Assembly: GCF_014641555.1 (NCBI RefSeq)
Contig: NZ_BMHY01000001.1
Span: 1,027,678-1,091,677, forward strand
Direction of reading: 5' to 3'
Length of the DNA stretch: 64,000 bases
DNA from: Paenibacillus radicis (ex Gao et al. 2016)
GTDB lineage: Bacteria; Bacillota; Bacilli; Paenibacillales; Paenibacillaceae
Position 1 is the first letter of the stretch, and each line of letters starts with the position of its first letter. Positions 63,993 through 64,000 of the stretch are shown here, in pieces. A program made the translations under genes and the position numbers. The notes beneath the pieces are model-generated. The model saw only the letters and a list, made by a program, of their open reading frames with translations, made no database searches and was not told the origin of the DNA.

Positions 63993-64000
63993 AGGCAGCC

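Overview
The window is an ordinary chromosomal stretch of a low-to-mid GC, spore-forming Firmicute. Gene content and order point to Paenibacillaceae (Paenibacillus or a close relative). From about 2.8 to 28.9 kb the order follows the known Bacillus subtilis ypiB/F-qcrABC-ypjA-ypjB-ypjD-dapB-mgsA-bshB1-bshA-cca-birA-panBCD-dinG-ypmB-dnaD segment, with lineage-specific insertions. Bacillithiol genes, Rex, DnaD, YpjB and a proline T-box all fit Bacillales. I saw no rRNA, tRNA, CRISPR array, insertion sequence or prophage.

Layout. 0-2.7 kb: an ECF sigma factor with its membrane anti-sigma factor, then an unrecognised 396-aa protein. 2.8-6.0 kb: IDEAL-domain and DUF2487 proteins ahead of the menaquinol:cytochrome c reductase genes qcrABC. 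6.0-9.6 kb: ypjA, ypjB, an inverted YitT-family gene, a MazG-like pyrophosphohydrolase and a TPR protein. 9.6-17.5 kb: a biosynthetic run dapB, mgsA, bshB1, bshA, cca, birA, panB, panC, panD, with a terminator-containing leader in front of panB. 17.7-29.0 kb: a TPR protein, dinG, rex, an MTA/SAH deaminase, a ypmB-like gene, a two-gene unit of an anchored extracytoplasmic protein plus an unusual FtsH-type protease, a 3-hydroxyacyl-CoA dehydrogenase, ackA and dnaD.

29.0-40.6 kb is mostly minus strand: a MerR-methyltransferase fusion, then a proline/methionine-salvage unit. It reads mtnE, a proline-type T-box, and then proB-proA-proC-mtnW-mtnX-mtnB; the divergent mtnU lies nearby. A LysR regulator faces leuCD (40.8-42.8 kb). 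43-47.6 kb holds cell-surface genes: an Amidase_3 autolysin, a GerMN lipoprotein and a large SLH protein. 47.8-58.4 kb: nth, a small unknown gene, a double-headed bacterial dynamin, a heterodimeric ABC exporter, purT and a TylF-type methyltransferase. 58.8-64 kb: parE, parC, a small antisense gene and a MarR regulator.

The most interesting points are: (1) a split or minimal FtsH system with no extracytoplasmic domain in the protease; (2) methionine-salvage genes translationally chained to proline biosynthesis genes behind a T-box; (3) a MerR-methyltransferase fusion; (4) a 19-bp hairpin burying the ribosome binding site of ypjB; (5) a candidate regulatory leader before panB; and (6) a previously uncalled 55-aa gene antisense to the parC terminator.
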